A DNA stretch of 64,000 nt from Gammaproteobacteria bacterium (GCA_014132615.1 BMAH01000012.1:1-64000); one strand, 5' to 3'. Numbered from the stretch's first letter, positions 55,801 to 64,000 are shown. The notes: a model not told the origin generated them from the letters alone. Made by a program: numbers and translations.

Positions 55801-56033
55801 TGGGTGATGATAAACTTCGATTAATTGCTCATGAATTATTAGTAAGTTTACGCGATAATGTTTCAGTGGATTGGGCACATCGCGAATCTGCCAGAGCGAG
55901 ATTGCGTGTGTTGGTGAAACGAATTCTTCGTAAGTATGGTTATCCGCCTGATTTGCAAGATGCTGCTGTGCAAACAGTATTACAGCAGGCTGAAATGCTA
56001 TCGAGTGACTGGAGTATTACAAAAGATAACTAA
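52821..56033 (+). CDS. hsdR: Type I restriction endonuclease/translocase HsdR
   Basis: A 1070-aa motor and endonuclease subunit of full length. The N-terminal nuclease domain has [19 protein letters not shown] (PD-E-x-K, about residues 150-169); motor domains show Walker [12 protein letters not shown] (about 316-326), DEAHRSQYG (about 426), IGFTGTP and [22 protein letters not shown] (motif V region), [11 protein letters not shown] (motif VI). A C-terminal helical region binds HsdM. The codons are all open and motifs intact, so the system looks functional. The stop lies 4 bp from the convergent integrase stop. Confidence 0.95.
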   Translation: MAFLSEDDIEQALLNQLRTLNYTIEHEENISPDGLNPQRESHDVVILKNRLEDAVVRFNPHISREAQQEAIRKITQSELPSLIEENRRIHKLITEGVDVEYYAEDGTLTAGKIALINFEHLEQNDWLAVSQFVVINGQNNRRPDVVVFVNGLPLAVIELKAPGSDTATIDGAFNQLQTYKNQISPLFNTNALLVISDGITARVGSLTADFERYMPWRTTDGNKIALKGEPELSVLIEGIFEHRRLLNLFRDFTVFGEKDNGLVKIIAGYHQFHAVKKAIESTIRAATPWQGVRENPANYGLPSVKSQAQGDKRAGVIWHTQGSGKSLLMAFYAGQLVKHPAMANPTLVVLTDRNDLDEQLFTTFSMCRDLIRQTPVRAESREDLQKILNRASGGVVFTTIQKFAPETGESEYPMLTDRRNVVVIADEAHRSQYGFRAKVDAKTAAISYGFAKYLRDALPNASFIGFTGTPIEADDVNTPAVFGNYIDIYDISRAVEDGATVPIYYESRLARIELDENEKPSIDAEVAELTEDDPELEQERFKKKWSTIEALVGSDKRLAMIAKDIVEHFENRVAALDGKAMIVCMSRRICVKLYDEIIKLRPEWHSADDNAGVIKVVMTGAASDSQEWQQHIGNKKRRDDLAKRARNAKDPLKLVIVRDMWLTGFDAPCMHTMYIDKPMKGHGLMQAIARVNRVFSDKPAGLIVDYIGIAQNLKSALQQYSESDQDKTGVDEAKAIAVLLERYEIVRDMFHGFDYKSALQGAPQERLKMMAGAIEWILDMQHKLAAKEKTDENKKNAHRRYQDAVLALSKAFSLASASDEAKKIREEVGFFQAIRAALVKTSLGSGITKQERELAIQQIVSRAVVSTEIVDILAAAGIKSPDISILSDEFLAEVQQMEKKNLALEALKKLLNDGIRSRSKANVVQTKAFSERLEDAVARYHANAITAAEVMQELIKLAKDIRSARQRGEESGLSDEEIAFYDALSENESAVEVMGDDKLRLIAHELLVSLRDNVSVDWAHRESARARLRVLVKRILRKYGYPPDLQDAAVQTVLQQAEMLSSDWSITKDN

Positions 56034-57244
56034 GCGCGTTGTCGTATTTGTATGATTTCTCCACCAGCTTTCAATTTATCTAGATAATCCGCCCACTGCT
56101 GCATCATCTTTTTGCGCTCTGGTAAATACTCAGCATAGTTATAAGCGGCGCGAACAGTATTGCGTTCACCATGAGCTAACTGTCGTTCGATTGCGTCTGG
56201 ATTCCAACCTTGTTCATTTAATAAAGTGCTAGCCATTGAGCGAAAACCATGGCCTGTCATCTCATCGCTCGTATAACCAAGACGACGTAATGCTGCTAAA
56301 ACTGTATTCTCTGACATCGCACGTTTTGAGCTTCGAACACTGGGAAATAAATATTTTCCGTCACCAGTTAAAGCTCTAAGTTCACGTATGATTGCGATTG
56401 CTTGAGTTGATAAGGGGACAATGTGAGTGATGCGCATTTTTATTTTTTCAGCTGGTATGCGCCATTCTCCAGTCGCTAAATTAAATTCGTTCCATTCTGC
56501 ATGGCGTAGTTCGCCTGGTCTGACAAAAACAAGAGGCGCTAAACGTAATGCGCATTTTGTGATGAAATGCCCTTGATATCCATCAATCGCGCGAAGCAAT
56601 TCACCGATTGCCGTTGGTTTGATAATCGATGCGTGATGTTTTTTCTTTGCTGGCGGTATTGCGCCTTTCAAGTCATTTGATGGATCGCGTTCTGCACGTC
56701 CAGTTGCAATTGCATAACGAAATACTTGTCCGCAATTTTGGTGTGCGCGATGCGCGGTTTCAATTGCTCCTCGGCTTTCCATGCGGCGAAGTACGTTTAA
56801 TAACTCTGGTGCGGTAATTTCATTAACAGGACGCTTGCCAATCCAGGGAAAAATATCTTTCTCTAGTCGACGTAAAATTCTTTCACCATGGCTGGGCGAC
56901 CATTTTGTTGAAAACTTGATGTACCATTCGCGTGCAATAACCTCAAAGCTATTTTCTGAGGCTTCTCTCGCGCTGCGCTTAGATACTTGTTTCGCCAAAC
57001 CTGGGTCAATTTTATCTGCAAGCTGTTTTCTTGCATTGTCGCGAGCATTCCTGGCATCTGAAAGACCAACATCAGGGTAGAGGCCAATTGAGAGCGTTTT
57101 CTCTTTACCAAGGAATCGATACTTTAAGCGCCAAGCTTTTGAGCCATTAGGCTTGATATAAAGGTACAAGCCTTTTTCATCAGCAAGTTTGTATGCCTTA
57201 TCACGAGGTTTAGCATTCTTAATTGTTACGTCTCTCAATGGCAT
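56030..57244 (-). CDS. int: P4-type tyrosine recombinase (integrase)
   Basis: A 404-aa integrase with an N-terminal DUF4102 arm-binding domain ([28 protein letters not shown]), a core-binding domain, and the catalytic domain with Arg in [19 protein letters not shown] (His-x-x-Arg), HGERN and the nucleophile Tyr in [12 protein letters not shown] 57244 is preferred over 57271; the family starts MPL. The promoter overlaps GGGGGTATCA repeats that are candidate arm sites, suggesting autoregulation. It catalyses insertion at ssrA. Confidence 0.93.
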   Translation of the reverse strand: MPLRDVTIKNAKPRDKAYKLADEKGLYLYIKPNGSKAWRLKYRFLGKEKTLSIGLYPDVGLSDARNARDNARKQLADKIDPGLAKQVSKRSAREASENSFEVIAREWYIKFSTKWSPSHGERILRRLEKDIFPWIGKRPVNEITAPELLNVLRRMESRGAIETAHRAHQNCGQVFRYAIATGRAERDPSNDLKGAIPPAKKKHHASIIKPTAIGELLRAIDGYQGHFITKCALRLAPLVFVRPGELRHAEWNEFNLATGEWRIPAEKIKMRITHIVPLSTQAIAIIRELRALTGDGKYLFPSVRSSKRAMSENTVLAALRRLGYTSDEMTGHGFRSMASTLLNEQGWNPDAIERQLAHGERNTVRAAYNYAEYLPERKKMMQQWADYLDKLKAGGEIIQIRQRA

Positions 57245-57319
57245 GGGGGTATCACCTTTTAGGGGTATCAAAGTACCCCCGAAAATGCCCCCAAAACATA
57301 CCGGATGTTGGGGGTATCA
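57245..57319. repeat. Integrase arm-site cluster at the right island end
   Basis: GGGGGTATCA or GGGGTATCA occurs three times (57245-57254, 57262-57270, 57310-57319), and the right copy of the island-end repeat, GTACCCCC-GAAAAT-GCCCCC-A, lies at 57273-57293. The repeats overlap the integrase start region. Confidence 0.65.
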
Positions 57320-57340
57320 GTCGGACATCGTTGGACGTAG

Positions 57341-57375
57341 GGTAAATAAAAAACCCCTTTATTTCAAGGGGTTTT
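57341..57375 (-). terminator. Rho-independent terminator of ssrA
   Basis: On the minus strand, AAAACCCCTT-GAAATA-AAGGGGTTTT is a perfect 10-bp stem (57350-57375) followed by a T-rich tract, 32 nt after the tmRNA CCA end. Confidence 0.8.
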
Positions 57376-57406
57376 GGATGAATTTGGAAGTTATTGGATG
57401 TCTATT

Positions 57407-57819
57407 TGGTGGAGGCGGCGGGAATTGAACCCGCGTCCGCAAGTCCTCTACTATCGGGTCTACATGTTTATCCAATTATTCAATTTAGCCGCACCGCCAC
57501 TAATTGGAAAGTATCGAATGCAGCGATCCCAGAAAATTTAGCGGCCCGACCTTGGGCAGATCAGTTCGCGAGCTTGTATAATATGACCACCCCCTTACTT
57601 TCGTAAGTTTCCTATCGTACAAGCACAATAGGCGGATGGTCGCTTGCCGGTTATTAAGCGGCTTGAGCGTACACTTCGGTTTGGCCGAAGTTTACGTCGT
57701 TAGCGAAGTTGCGTTGTTTTTTGGCAACTATTTGGTTTGTAACATTTTTTACGAGGTTAAGTTACATCCTCGACATGCACCTCAAGCTTTGCAACCCACG
57801 TCGAAACCAGGTCGCCCCC
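57407..57819 (-). ncRNA. ssrA: Transfer-messenger RNA (tmRNA)
   Basis: A 413-nt tmRNA. The 5' end is GGGGGCGACCTGGTTTCGAC and the 3' end CCGCCTCCACCA with an encoded CCA and the T-arm GGTTCAATTCC; acceptor strand pairing is GGGGGCG/CGCCTCC with one G-T pair. The tag reading frame (57651-57704) starts at the resume codon GCT (57702-57704) and reads ANDVNFGQTEVYAQAA followed by TAATAA. A TATACT -10 element sits 6 nt upstream (57826-57831). The island integrase lies at its 3' end, a common attachment site. Confidence 0.95.
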
Positions 57820-57825
57820 AATAAA

Positions 57826-57831
57826 AGTATA
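57826..57831 (-). promoter_or_regulatory. -10 element of ssrA
   Basis: TATACT on the minus strand, spaced 6 nt from the first G of tmRNA; the -35 region is weak and AT-rich. Confidence 0.55.
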
Positions 57832-57928
57832 GTTCAATTATCAATTTAATTATTAACGCAATATTATGCGCACCACGCATCTTATGCATCTTTAAAGCGG
57901 ATAGCAAGTCTTGGTCAATAGCTAACAG

Positions 57929-58396
57929 TTATTTGTGCTTTAATAAGCGCTGCTTTTCTCTTGCCCAATCTTTTTCTTTCTCGCTAGCGCGCTTATCATG
58001 CAACTTCTTACCCTTGGCTAAGCCAATTTCTAATTTCACTCTATTATTATGCCAATAAAGTGACAAAGGAATGAGGGTATAGCCTTTGCGCTCTACATTA
58101 CCGATTAATCTGCTCAACTCTCGCGCTTTTAGCAGCAGCTTACGATTACGCTGAGGATCAGGGTTAATATGCGTCGAAGCGGTTTGCAATGGTGTGATGA
58201 GTGCACCAAATAACCAAGCTTCTGCTTTTTTTAGCAAAACATAGGCTTGATCCAGTTGCACACGGCCTTCGCGCAAGCTCTTTACTTCCCAGCCTTCAAG
58301 GACAAGACCTGCTTCAAAGCGTTCTTCTATGAAGTAGTCATGGGTTGCCTTACGATTTAAGGCAATTGCTTTATTTGTTTTTTGTGTCTGTTTCAT
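57929..58396 (-). CDS. smpB: SsrA-binding protein SmpB
   Basis: A 155-aa tmRNA partner of full length: [42 protein letters not shown]-type loop (here [17 protein letters not shown]), [43 protein letters not shown], whose basic tail enters the mRNA path. It delivers Ala-tmRNA to stalled ribosomes. Adjacent to ssrA on the same strand; the promoter region is shared with the divergent ratA. Confidence 0.95.
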   Translation of the reverse strand: MKQTQKTNKAIALNRKATHDYFIEERFEAGLVLEGWEVKSLREGRVQLDQAYVLLKKAEAWLFGALITPLQTASTHINPDPQRNRKLLLKARELSRLIGNVERKGYTLIPLSLYWHNNRVKLEIGLAKGKKLHDKRASEKEKDWAREKQRLLKHK

Positions 58397-58437
58397 GTGA
58401 CGCAGTATAATGACAAAATATTTTGTTGGGAATATAT

Positions 58438-58884
58438 ATGAATAGTTTAAAAAGAAGTGCGTTGATAGGTTATTCTACTCGTCAAATGTTTGAATTGGTC
58501 AATAATGTGGAAGATTACCCCCGTTTTCTACCTTGGTGTCATAGCAGCACCATCATTAGTCGTACTGAGAATGAAGTGGTGGCTAGCCTTGAAATTGTGT
58601 GGAAAGGGATACATAAAAGCTTTACTACCCGCAATCGTTTGCATCCCTATGATACAGTTGATATCAATCTAATGAATGGCCCATTGCAACATATGGAAGG
58701 AATTTGGACTTTTATTGCACTGGATGATAAAGCTTGCAAAGTGATGTTGGATTTAGAATTTGAATTTGCAGGAAGTTTTATAGATAAATTATTTCAACCC
58801 GTTTTTCAGCATATAGCAAATACTTTAGTCGATGCTTTCTGTAAGCGCGCAGTTGAACTCTACGGCAGTGAACAGCATGATTAA
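58438..58884 (+). CDS. ratA: RatA-family START/COQ10-like protein
   Basis: A 148-aa protein of the RatA/COQ10 group: [67 protein letters not shown] and the C-terminal helix [11 protein letters not shown]. RatA binds 50S subunits or ubiquinone-like lipids in different reports; the family name as a toxin is disputed. ATG 58438 has TTGGGA upstream; its stop overlaps rnfH, as in other gammaproteobacteria. Confidence 0.85.
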   Translation: MNSLKRSALIGYSTRQMFELVNNVEDYPRFLPWCHSSTIISRTENEVVASLEIVWKGIHKSFTTRNRLHPYDTVDINLMNGPLQHMEGIWTFIALDDKACKVMLDLEFEFAGSFIDKLFQPVFQHIANTLVDAFCKRAVELYGSEQHD

Positions 58885-59152
58885 AATCGAAGTGTGTTAT
58901 GCACTGCCCAATCACCAACAAATTATTGCGTTAGAAGTAGAGCAGGGCACTACAATTTTAGAAGCTATTCAACAATCTGGTGTATTAACGCAATTTCCTG
59001 ATATTGATTTAACTAAACAAAAAGTGGGTGTATTTAGCAAAGCACGCGCCTTGACCGATAGGGTAGAACAAGGCGACCGTATAGAAATTTACCGGCCGCT
59101 TACTATTGATCCTAAAGAAGCGCGCAGAGCGAAAGCTAAAAAGAAGCGTTAG
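58877..59152 (+). CDS. rnfH: RnfH-family protein (ubiquitin-like fold)
   Basis: A 91-aa UPF0125/RnfH protein: IEVCYALPNHQQIIALEVEQGTTILEAIQQSG, KVGVFSKARALTDRVEQGDRIEIYRPLTIDPKEARRAKAKKKR, an intact family pattern with a Lys/Arg tail. ATG 58877 overlaps the ratA stop by 8 bp, so the two are coupled. An upstream in-frame ATG (58832) inside ratA is less likely. Role unknown; it is a conserved partner of ratA. Confidence 0.88.
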   Translation: MIKIEVCYALPNHQQIIALEVEQGTTILEAIQQSGVLTQFPDIDLTKQKVGVFSKARALTDRVEQGDRIEIYRPLTIDPKEARRAKAKKKR

Positions 59153-59460
59153 GTTTTAACAATATTCCTTAAACGCCCGCCTTGGAATAGACAGCTAACA
59201 CGTTGTTCAGTGCGCTTACCATAGCCTGGTTGATAGGTATAAATGTAATCTAATCGATTATCTTCAAAAAGATTGGTTAATAAAGGATTACCCATGATGG
59301 CTATGACCTGGGATTCCGTCATGCCCAATTTAAGTTGGCTAACTTGTTCTTGCGTAATGACATTACCCTGTTCCACATCCATTTTATGCACACGCAAATA
59401 CGAACAACCTGACAAAATTGAAGCAAGAAAGGCGAGGAAAATGATTTTTTTCATGTACAA
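59149..59460 (-). CDS. bamE: Outer-membrane assembly lipoprotein BamE
   Basis: A 103-aa lipoprotein with lipobox ILSGC (Cys19), then the BamE core TQEQVSQLKLGMTESQVIAIMGNPLL, a family DYIYTYQPGYGKRTEQRVSCLF and a short tail. It is a subunit of the BAM complex that folds outer-membrane barrels, relevant because the window encodes many barrels. It converges with rnfH (4-bp overlap of the stops) and is divergent from fur. Confidence 0.92.
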   Translation of the reverse strand: MYMKKIIFLAFLASILSGCSYLRVHKMDVEQGNVITQEQVSQLKLGMTESQVIAIMGNPLLTNLFEDNRLDYIYTYQPGYGKRTEQRVSCLFQGGRLRNIVKT

Positions 59461-59532
59461 TACCTTTTATTTGATGGCGACATTCTAAAGGAAAAGTAGG
59501 TTATAACAAATCATCTTATTGGAGAAAGATCG

Positions 59533-59949
59533 TTGGATAACTCGAATTTAAAAAAAGCCGGCTTAAAAATTACCTTGCCGCGCCGCAAAATTTTAGAAAT
59601 GTTGGAAAAAACCAAGGAGCATCATTTAAGCGCGGAAGACATTTATCGCATTCTACTCGAATCTGGTGAAGAAATTGGTTTGGCTACCGTCTATCGTGTG
59701 TTAACGCAATTTGAAGAGGCAGGATTAGTAATCAGGCATCATTTTGAGGGTGGGCAATCTGTATTTGAATTAGATAATGGAACCCATCACGATCATTTAG
59801 TCTGTGTAAAATGTGGTCGAGTAGAAGAGTTTATAGATGAAGTCATAGAGAAACGCCAGCAAGAAATTGCAAAGCAAGCTGGGTATACTATTACGGATCA
59901 TAGTTTAAATATTTACGGCAGTTGCGGTAAATGTCAAAAGAGTAAATAA
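59533..59949 (+). CDS. fur: Ferric uptake regulator Fur
   Basis: A 138-aa iron-dependent repressor: the winged-helix region LKITLPRRKILEMLEKTKEHHLSAEDIYRILLESGEEIGLATVYRVLTQFEEAGLV, metal site HHDHLVCVKCGRVEEF and a C-terminal GSCGKCQ zinc motif. The start is TTG 59533 with GGAGAAAG 5 nt upstream; the family begins (M)DNSNLKKAGLKIT. A classical Fur box is not obvious in the short promoter region shared with bamE. Confidence 0.95.
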   Translation: MDNSNLKKAGLKITLPRRKILEMLEKTKEHHLSAEDIYRILLESGEEIGLATVYRVLTQFEEAGLVIRHHFEGGQSVFELDNGTHHDHLVCVKCGRVEEFIDEVIEKRQQEIAKQAGYTITDHSLNIYGSCGKCQKSK

Positions 59950-59961
59950 CCTTTCGCAGCC

Positions 59962-61641
59962 TCAAAGAATAAGTTGAGGCTGATCACATTTTTTATGTTT
60001 TAATTTAATTTCTGCATGTTTGCGAAAATACAAGCAAGAAGAATACTTATTCAACCACATTAGTTCTGTGACTGGTTTATTATCAGTTAATTCCTCAGCT
60101 CTTTGTTTAATATGCAAGCCTATTTCCATAAAATGCACATCCATTAAATTGCTAATCTTATATTTTTGCGGTATTTGCAAATGTTTGAAATAGGATTTAA
60201 GTGAGAAATGATAGCGCTCATGCCATCTTGCTTCATTTTCAATTAAAATGTCTGCAAAAATACCCACGCCTTCGCTCGCGGCTAGGAGAAATTCGTGATA
60301 GCTATAGTCCTTCAAGGAGGGTCTAGCAGATAATTTTTCTTTGGCATTCAAAATAGCGAGCATAATATTATACCAAAAGGGTTGTTCTTCTGATTTTTGC
60401 ATTTCGTTAATAATGATTGCCAAACCTTCATTGTCTTCTGAGATATCGTCTTCATATATTTTGGCTAGGTATCTTTTATCTAATAATTTCCTATCATAAA
60501 AAGAGTGTTCCATATCCATAATCGCTTTAGCTAATTGTTCTAAGAATAGTTGTGTTAGAGAGCTATCTTTGGGTGAAGAGCAAATAAGCGACGGCCATAG
60601 TTTATGAGCGATTTCTATAAAAAGCTTGCGTATAGGAGTAGGAACATCAGCAAATCGTATACCATGATAACTATCGTGCTTTTCAGCATCGGCAGAATGA
60701 AGTGGAGCAATATGTTGATCTATAATTTTGGGTGTTAAGTGCGCTAATGGTTTAAAATGAATATAAAGCGGACGCCAATTTTTTTTCATACCCTTATATA
60801 TTCCACGCCAAGGACAAAGGGATAATTGGGATCGTAAGCGTGGAGCTTCAGGCCCTCGTGTTGCATACAAATAAGCTTGCATCATGCCTTTTGAAGGGAT
60901 CATGATTCTGGGCTCATGATTAAGTAAAAAGCGAGATAATTGGTTAAACAATACGTCAAAGTTAATTCTTCGCGTTAATGTTTCTTCTTTTGCATCAAAA
61001 TCATGATCGGGTATATGTAAAAAAGTACGTTCGGATGCTGGGAGGAAAGATAATAAATCAAAAAATTTATTTCTTTCTTGTGGTGTCCAATCGTATTCTC
61101 CACGTAAATTATTTGAATAATTCAAAATATAATTAAATGATTTTGACTGTTCATCGAATAAAAATCGGTTTAACGAGGCTTCTTCTAATTTTCCTATTTC
61201 TTTTATTGCAAAAACTTCTCTGCTTATAGAAGCGTATGCCATTGTTTCATCAATCATATATGCAGCAAGGGGATTGATTTGACCATTTTTAGAAAAAATA
61301 GAAATGATTTTTGTTTTCTTATAATTGTCAGGATGAGTCAAGACATTATAAAAAATTTGACTGGTAGAGAAGGAAATTCCATCAATTTTGCCTTGTTTTA
61401 ATGCGGCTAAGGCGAGCATAGGAAAATCGTTTATATTACCTATTTTTTCCCATTGCGCTTTATTAATTATCGTTGCCACTTTATTTACTAACATCAAAGG
61501 GTAATAAGTAGTATCAATTAGCGCTTTATCTTGCGGGGATAAATATTCAATCAAACGGTTAAATGTTTTAGCGGGTGGGGTGAGATTGGCAGAAGGCTGT
61601 TGAAAAAAGCCTAAGCGGCATTTATCATTTTTGCGCAGCAT
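59962..61641 (-). CDS. Orphan protein of 559 aa between fur and recN
   Basis: I do not recognise a family. It has no signal peptide or membrane helix and is helical and Leu/Lys-rich, with patches such as LCPWRGIYKGMKKNWRPLYIHF, HDSYHGIRFADVPTPIRKLFIEIAHKLWPSL and WYNIMLAILNAKEKL. ATG 61641 has AAGGATGG ahead; the frame is open eight codons further. It sits alone in a block otherwise conserved across gammaproteobacteria, so it is probably a lineage-specific insertion and perhaps an effector. Confidence 0.6.
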   Translation of the reverse strand: MLRKNDKCRLGFFQQPSANLTPPAKTFNRLIEYLSPQDKALIDTTYYPLMLVNKVATIINKAQWEKIGNINDFPMLALAALKQGKIDGISFSTSQIFYNVLTHPDNYKKTKIISIFSKNGQINPLAAYMIDETMAYASISREVFAIKEIGKLEEASLNRFLFDEQSKSFNYILNYSNNLRGEYDWTPQERNKFFDLLSFLPASERTFLHIPDHDFDAKEETLTRRINFDVLFNQLSRFLLNHEPRIMIPSKGMMQAYLYATRGPEAPRLRSQLSLCPWRGIYKGMKKNWRPLYIHFKPLAHLTPKIIDQHIAPLHSADAEKHDSYHGIRFADVPTPIRKLFIEIAHKLWPSLICSSPKDSSLTQLFLEQLAKAIMDMEHSFYDRKLLDKRYLAKIYEDDISEDNEGLAIIINEMQKSEEQPFWYNIMLAILNAKEKLSARPSLKDYSYHEFLLAASEGVGIFADILIENEARWHERYHFSLKSYFKHLQIPQKYKISNLMDVHFMEIGLHIKQRAEELTDNKPVTELMWLNKYSSCLYFRKHAEIKLKHKKCDQPQLIL

Positions 61642-61735
61642 AATTCCATCCTTGGAATAAAGCATTCAATGTAACGTATATGTTACTACATTTTCATGCT
61701 ATTGGTTGAATAGTCCATTTCTCATCTAGGTTTAA

Positions 61736-63403
61736 TTATATGGTTTCTAAAACTTCGCGTGCATGAGCCAGTGTTTTTTCAGTTATCTTTTCGCCGCCTA
61801 ACATGCGAGCAATTTCTCGCATTCTTTCTTCGGCATTTAATACACGCAATCGAGTATGCGTTGTTTTCGCAACGAAGTATTTTTCAACTAGTAATTGTTG
61901 GTGACCACAGGCTGCAACTTGTGGTTGGTGAGTAACACAAAAAACTTGGTATGACCCACCCAATTTTCTTAGTAACTTACCTATTTTTTCAGCGGTTGCT
62001 CCGCTTAAACCCGTATCTACTTCATCAAATACTAAAGTGGGGATATTGGTGCGATTAGCAAGAGCAAGGTGAGCAGCTAAGCTTAAACGAGATAATTCAC
62101 CGCCTGATATGACTTTAGCCAAAGATTGCAAAGATTGATCTGGATTAGTTTTAATTAAAAAAATAATTTTTTCATTGCCATGGCTAGATAAGCTATTGTT
62201 TTCTTTTTCGAATGCAATTTTAAATTCGCCGTGTGGTAATGAGAGGGAGCGAATAGTAGTAGTAATTTCTTTTTCCAATTTTATGGATGCTGCTTCGCGG
62301 CTACGTGTTAACTGATTAGCTAGTGATTCATACTTTTTAATTAGCGATGCTTGTTGTTTTTCTAATTTTACTAAGTCTTCATCACTTGAGTCTAACGCTT
62401 TTAATTCGTTAGCAATACCTTCTTGAAATTGAAATAAATCTTGAGGTGCGATTTTATGTTTACGCGATAGAGTAAAGATATGACTAACTCGCGACTCAAT
62501 ATTTTGTAATTTTTCTGGATCTAATTCTGTTTGAGTTAAATAATGTTGTAATTCCGATTCTAAATCTCTAACTTGTATGAGTGTGGAATCTAAAGCATTA
62601 ATCCAATTCTGTGCTTTCGTTTCAACGGGTTGCATAGATTCTAAAGTTTTACGCAAATCATTTAATAAAGAGAGTAAATTATGTTCTTCATCATGATTAA
62701 TTTGCTGCAAAGCATGTTGGGCAGAATGCATCAATTCTTCAGCATGAGATAAACGTTTATGCTCTAATTCAAGCGTTTCCCATTCACCATGTTGCAGTCC
62801 TACTTCCATTAATTCTTCTAATTGAAAACGTAAATAGTCACTGCGCTGCGTACGTTCAGCCGTTTTTTGCTGCAACAATTTAATTTGTTGCGCAATATGT
62901 TTAGCTTCATCAGCGCAATCTCTCACTTGATGAGCTAAAGGTAGATGATCAGCATAACGGTCTACCATGTCACGTTGGGTTTCTGCTTTAAGTAATACTT
63001 GTTGCTCATGTTGACCGTGCAAATGAAACAGTAATTCACCTAATTCTTTTACTAATTGCACGGTTGCTGGCGCACCATTTACATAGCAGCGGGAACGCCC
63101 ATCACTAGTTAAAATTCTGCGTATAATGCATTCAGGAGTGTCTTGATATAAATCTAAACTTTTTAATTTATCTATTACATTGGGAAAGTTAGTGACATCA
63201 AAACATAGACTAATATCTGCTTTTTCTTTACCTGAACGTATGAGGTTAGGTGAAGCACGGCCTCCTAATGCAAGTTCAATCGCTTCAATAAAAATAGATT
63301 TGCCTGCACCTGTTTCGCCTGTAATCATGGAGCAACCGCTAGTTAAATTGAGATGCAATTCTTCAATTGTAGCTAAGTCGCGAATGTGAATTTGAATTAG
63401 CAT
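61736..63403 (-). CDS. recN: DNA repair protein RecN
   Basis: A 555-aa SMC-like repair ATPase of full length: Walker A GETGAGKSIFIEAIELALGGRAS (about residues 29-51), a long coiled-coil middle, the ABC signature SGGELSRLSLAAHLALA and Walker B TLVFDEVDTGLSG. It acts in double-strand-break recombination. The start lies 8 bp downstream of nadK, so the two are one operon. No LexA box is visible in the small gap. Confidence 0.95.
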   Translation of the reverse strand: MLIQIHIRDLATIEELHLNLTSGCSMITGETGAGKSIFIEAIELALGGRASPNLIRSGKEKADISLCFDVTNFPNVIDKLKSLDLYQDTPECIIRRILTSDGRSRCYVNGAPATVQLVKELGELLFHLHGQHEQQVLLKAETQRDMVDRYADHLPLAHQVRDCADEAKHIAQQIKLLQQKTAERTQRSDYLRFQLEELMEVGLQHGEWETLELEHKRLSHAEELMHSAQHALQQINHDEEHNLLSLLNDLRKTLESMQPVETKAQNWINALDSTLIQVRDLESELQHYLTQTELDPEKLQNIESRVSHIFTLSRKHKIAPQDLFQFQEGIANELKALDSSDEDLVKLEKQQASLIKKYESLANQLTRSREAASIKLEKEITTTIRSLSLPHGEFKIAFEKENNSLSSHGNEKIIFLIKTNPDQSLQSLAKVISGGELSRLSLAAHLALANRTNIPTLVFDEVDTGLSGATAEKIGKLLRKLGGSYQVFCVTHQPQVAACGHQQLLVEKYFVAKTTHTRLRVLNAEERMREIARMLGGEKITEKTLAHAREVLETI

Positions 63404-63411
63404 TGTTACTC

Positions 63412-64000
63412 CTAGGTGGAATAATGAGTTTTACGCCCCCAATGCAATTTGCTGCGTAATGTTTCATAGTAGTCGTAATCAAGTGGGTGGATAAGATGTA
63501 ATTTTTGCGGTTTTTTCTTGATATGAATACGACTGCCAGGCGGTGTGTCAATTAAATTTTGGCTATCGCAGGTTAATCTGGGTGTGCCTGAATTATTAGG
63601 TGAAATGAGAATTGTAATTTGACTATTCCCATCTATCACAATAGGACGCATGCTAAGTGTATGAGGAAACATAGGCACTAAAACCATGGCATCTAACTGC
63701 GGATGTAAAATAGGACCGCCGCCGGATAAGGCATAAGCAGTAGATCCTGTGGGCGTTGCAATAATAATGCCGTCTGAATCTTGGCTGCAAACGAATTGGT
63801 CATCAATATAGATTTCAAACTCATGCATGTGTGGAACAGAATTAGGAATTAATGCAACTTCATTCAATGCATCACCTTTCCCCACCATTTTATCTTGATA
63901 TTCAACGCTTGCGCTTAATAAAAAGCGTTTTTCTAAAATATATTTACCATCCAATATCGCTTTAATTTTTTTTAATTCAGTGGGAAGAATGTCTGTTAAA
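63412..64000 (-). CDS. nadK: NAD kinase, 5' part beyond the window
   Basis: The C-terminal 195 or so residues of NAD kinase, which phosphorylates NAD to NADP. The frame continues unbroken to the window edge (LTDILPTELKKIKAILDGKYI), so the gene starts outside. Signature motifs are GDALNEVALIPNS, DSDGIIIATPTGSTAYALSGGGPILHP and PMFPHTLSMRPIV. It is upstream of and coupled to recN. Confidence 0.95.
   Translation of the reverse strand, partial: LTDILPTELKKIKAILDGKYILEKRFLLSASVEYQDKMVGKGDALNEVALIPNSVPHMHEFEIYIDDQFVCSQDSDGIIIATPTGSTAYALSGGGPILHPQLDAMVLVPMFPHTLSMRPIVIDGNSQITILISPNNSGTPRLTCDSQNLIDTPPGSRIHIKKKPQKLHLIHPLDYDYYETLRSKLHWGRKTHYST

Larger units (their letters stand above)
42245..57407. mobile_element. 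ssrA-linked integrative genomic island carrying type I restriction-modification
   Basis: A block with a P4-type integrase at its right end, immediately beyond the 3' end of the tmRNA gene, a classical integration site. Both ends carry a 21-bp direct repeat (42316-42336 and 57273-57293, 18/21 identical). GAGGCGGCG, part of the tmRNA acceptor end (57412-57420), recurs at 42245-42253 and could be a decayed attachment-site copy. Contents: TM0106-type nuclease, replication/regulation module, RHH-hsdM-yhcG-hsdS-hsdR. The exact left edge is uncertain by about 100 bp. No conjugation or capsid genes are seen, so mobilisation would depend on a helper. Confidence 0.75.

Noticed and set aside
57412-57420. 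GAGGCGGCG at 42245 as a proven attachment site
   Set aside because: Only nine bases match, so it is recorded as a tentative core; the 21-bp repeats are the stronger boundary evidence.
57407-57480. A tRNA gene at the 3' end of ssrA
   Set aside because: The T-arm and acceptor stem belong to the tRNA-like domain of tmRNA; no anticodon stem is present.
57394-57824. Protein-coding frames at 57394-57606 and 57636-57824
   Set aside because: They lie in the tmRNA gene, whose 5' end, tag and 3' CCA are all recognisable on the minus strand.
58438-58884. RatA and RnfH as a toxin-antitoxin pair
   Set aside because: The pair is conserved in nearly all gammaproteobacteria beside smpB and behaves as a housekeeping unit; the toxin label is historical.
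63412-63954. A 180-aa NAD kinase with its start at 63954
   Set aside because: The frame stays open upstream to the window edge with conserved NadK sequence, so the real start is outside.

Overview
The window looks like a chromosome segment of an AT-rich, host-associated gammaproteobacterium, most likely in or near the order Legionellales (Legionella/Coxiella/Berkiella-like). The grounds are the conserved gammaproteobacterial block ssrA-smpB-ratA-rnfH-bamE-fur-recN-nadK, an Lpg1974/Legionella-type major outer-membrane protein, several Omp25/31-type barrels, eukaryote-like ankyrin proteins with membrane hairpins, and large orphan proteins of the sort found among Dot/Icm effectors. Genus-level identity cannot be read from the sequence.

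Layout. 1-4.1 kb: envelope and stress genes (M15 peptidase, DUF4239 and TonB-like proteins, two DUF1328 peptides around a DUF3185-like protein, HdeD). 4.1-7.8 kb: two tandem paralogous ankyrin/two-TM proteins, both ending in an acidic dileucine motif. 7.8-16 kb: housekeeping (Dus, SulP-STAS-carbonic anhydrase fusion, CinA/PncC, BON protein, QueF, ArfB, HerA-like DUF853). 16-19.5 kb: a compact operon of tryptophan dioxygenase, POT transporter, methyltransferase and YbaK deacylase. 19.6-28.4 kb: two YkuD L,D-transpeptidase lipoproteins around a hydrolase and RecQ, then an SDR, FadL, a DUF2975/XRE/secreted-protein triad, and the Lpg1974-type porin. 28.7-31.5 kb: a 948-aa orphan. 31.6-37.4 kb: a surface locus of two barrels, two Cys-containing secreted paralogs, a frameshifted outer-membrane gene and an 836-aa Gly-rich passenger-like protein whose stop overlaps the next barrel gene. 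37.5-42.1 kb: hydrolase, GNAT, MarR/SRPBCC, saccharopine-dehydrogenase-like plus DUF4166, DUF2269.

42.3-57.4 kb is a genomic island next to the 3' end of the tmRNA gene. Both ends carry a 21-bp direct repeat (18/21 identical) of paired CCCCC blocks, the right one just upstream of a P4-type integrase. The island holds a TM0106-type RecB-like nuclease, a replication/regulation module (AlpA, separate CHC2 zinc-finger protein, toprim/DUF927 ATPase), and a defence operon: ribbon-helix-helix protein, HsdM, YhcG/DUF1016 nuclease, HsdS, HsdR. To its right are ssrA (with a readable 16-residue proteolysis tag), smpB, ratA-rnfH, bamE, fur, a 559-aa orphan between fur and recN, recN, and the 3' part of nadK running off the window.

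The most interesting unexplained pieces are the twin ankyrin/membrane/dileucine proteins, the Gly-rich passenger plus barrel surface locus with its secreted paralogs, the large orphan whose C-terminus looks like a divergent PLP-fold domain, and the island with its operator-like repeats.
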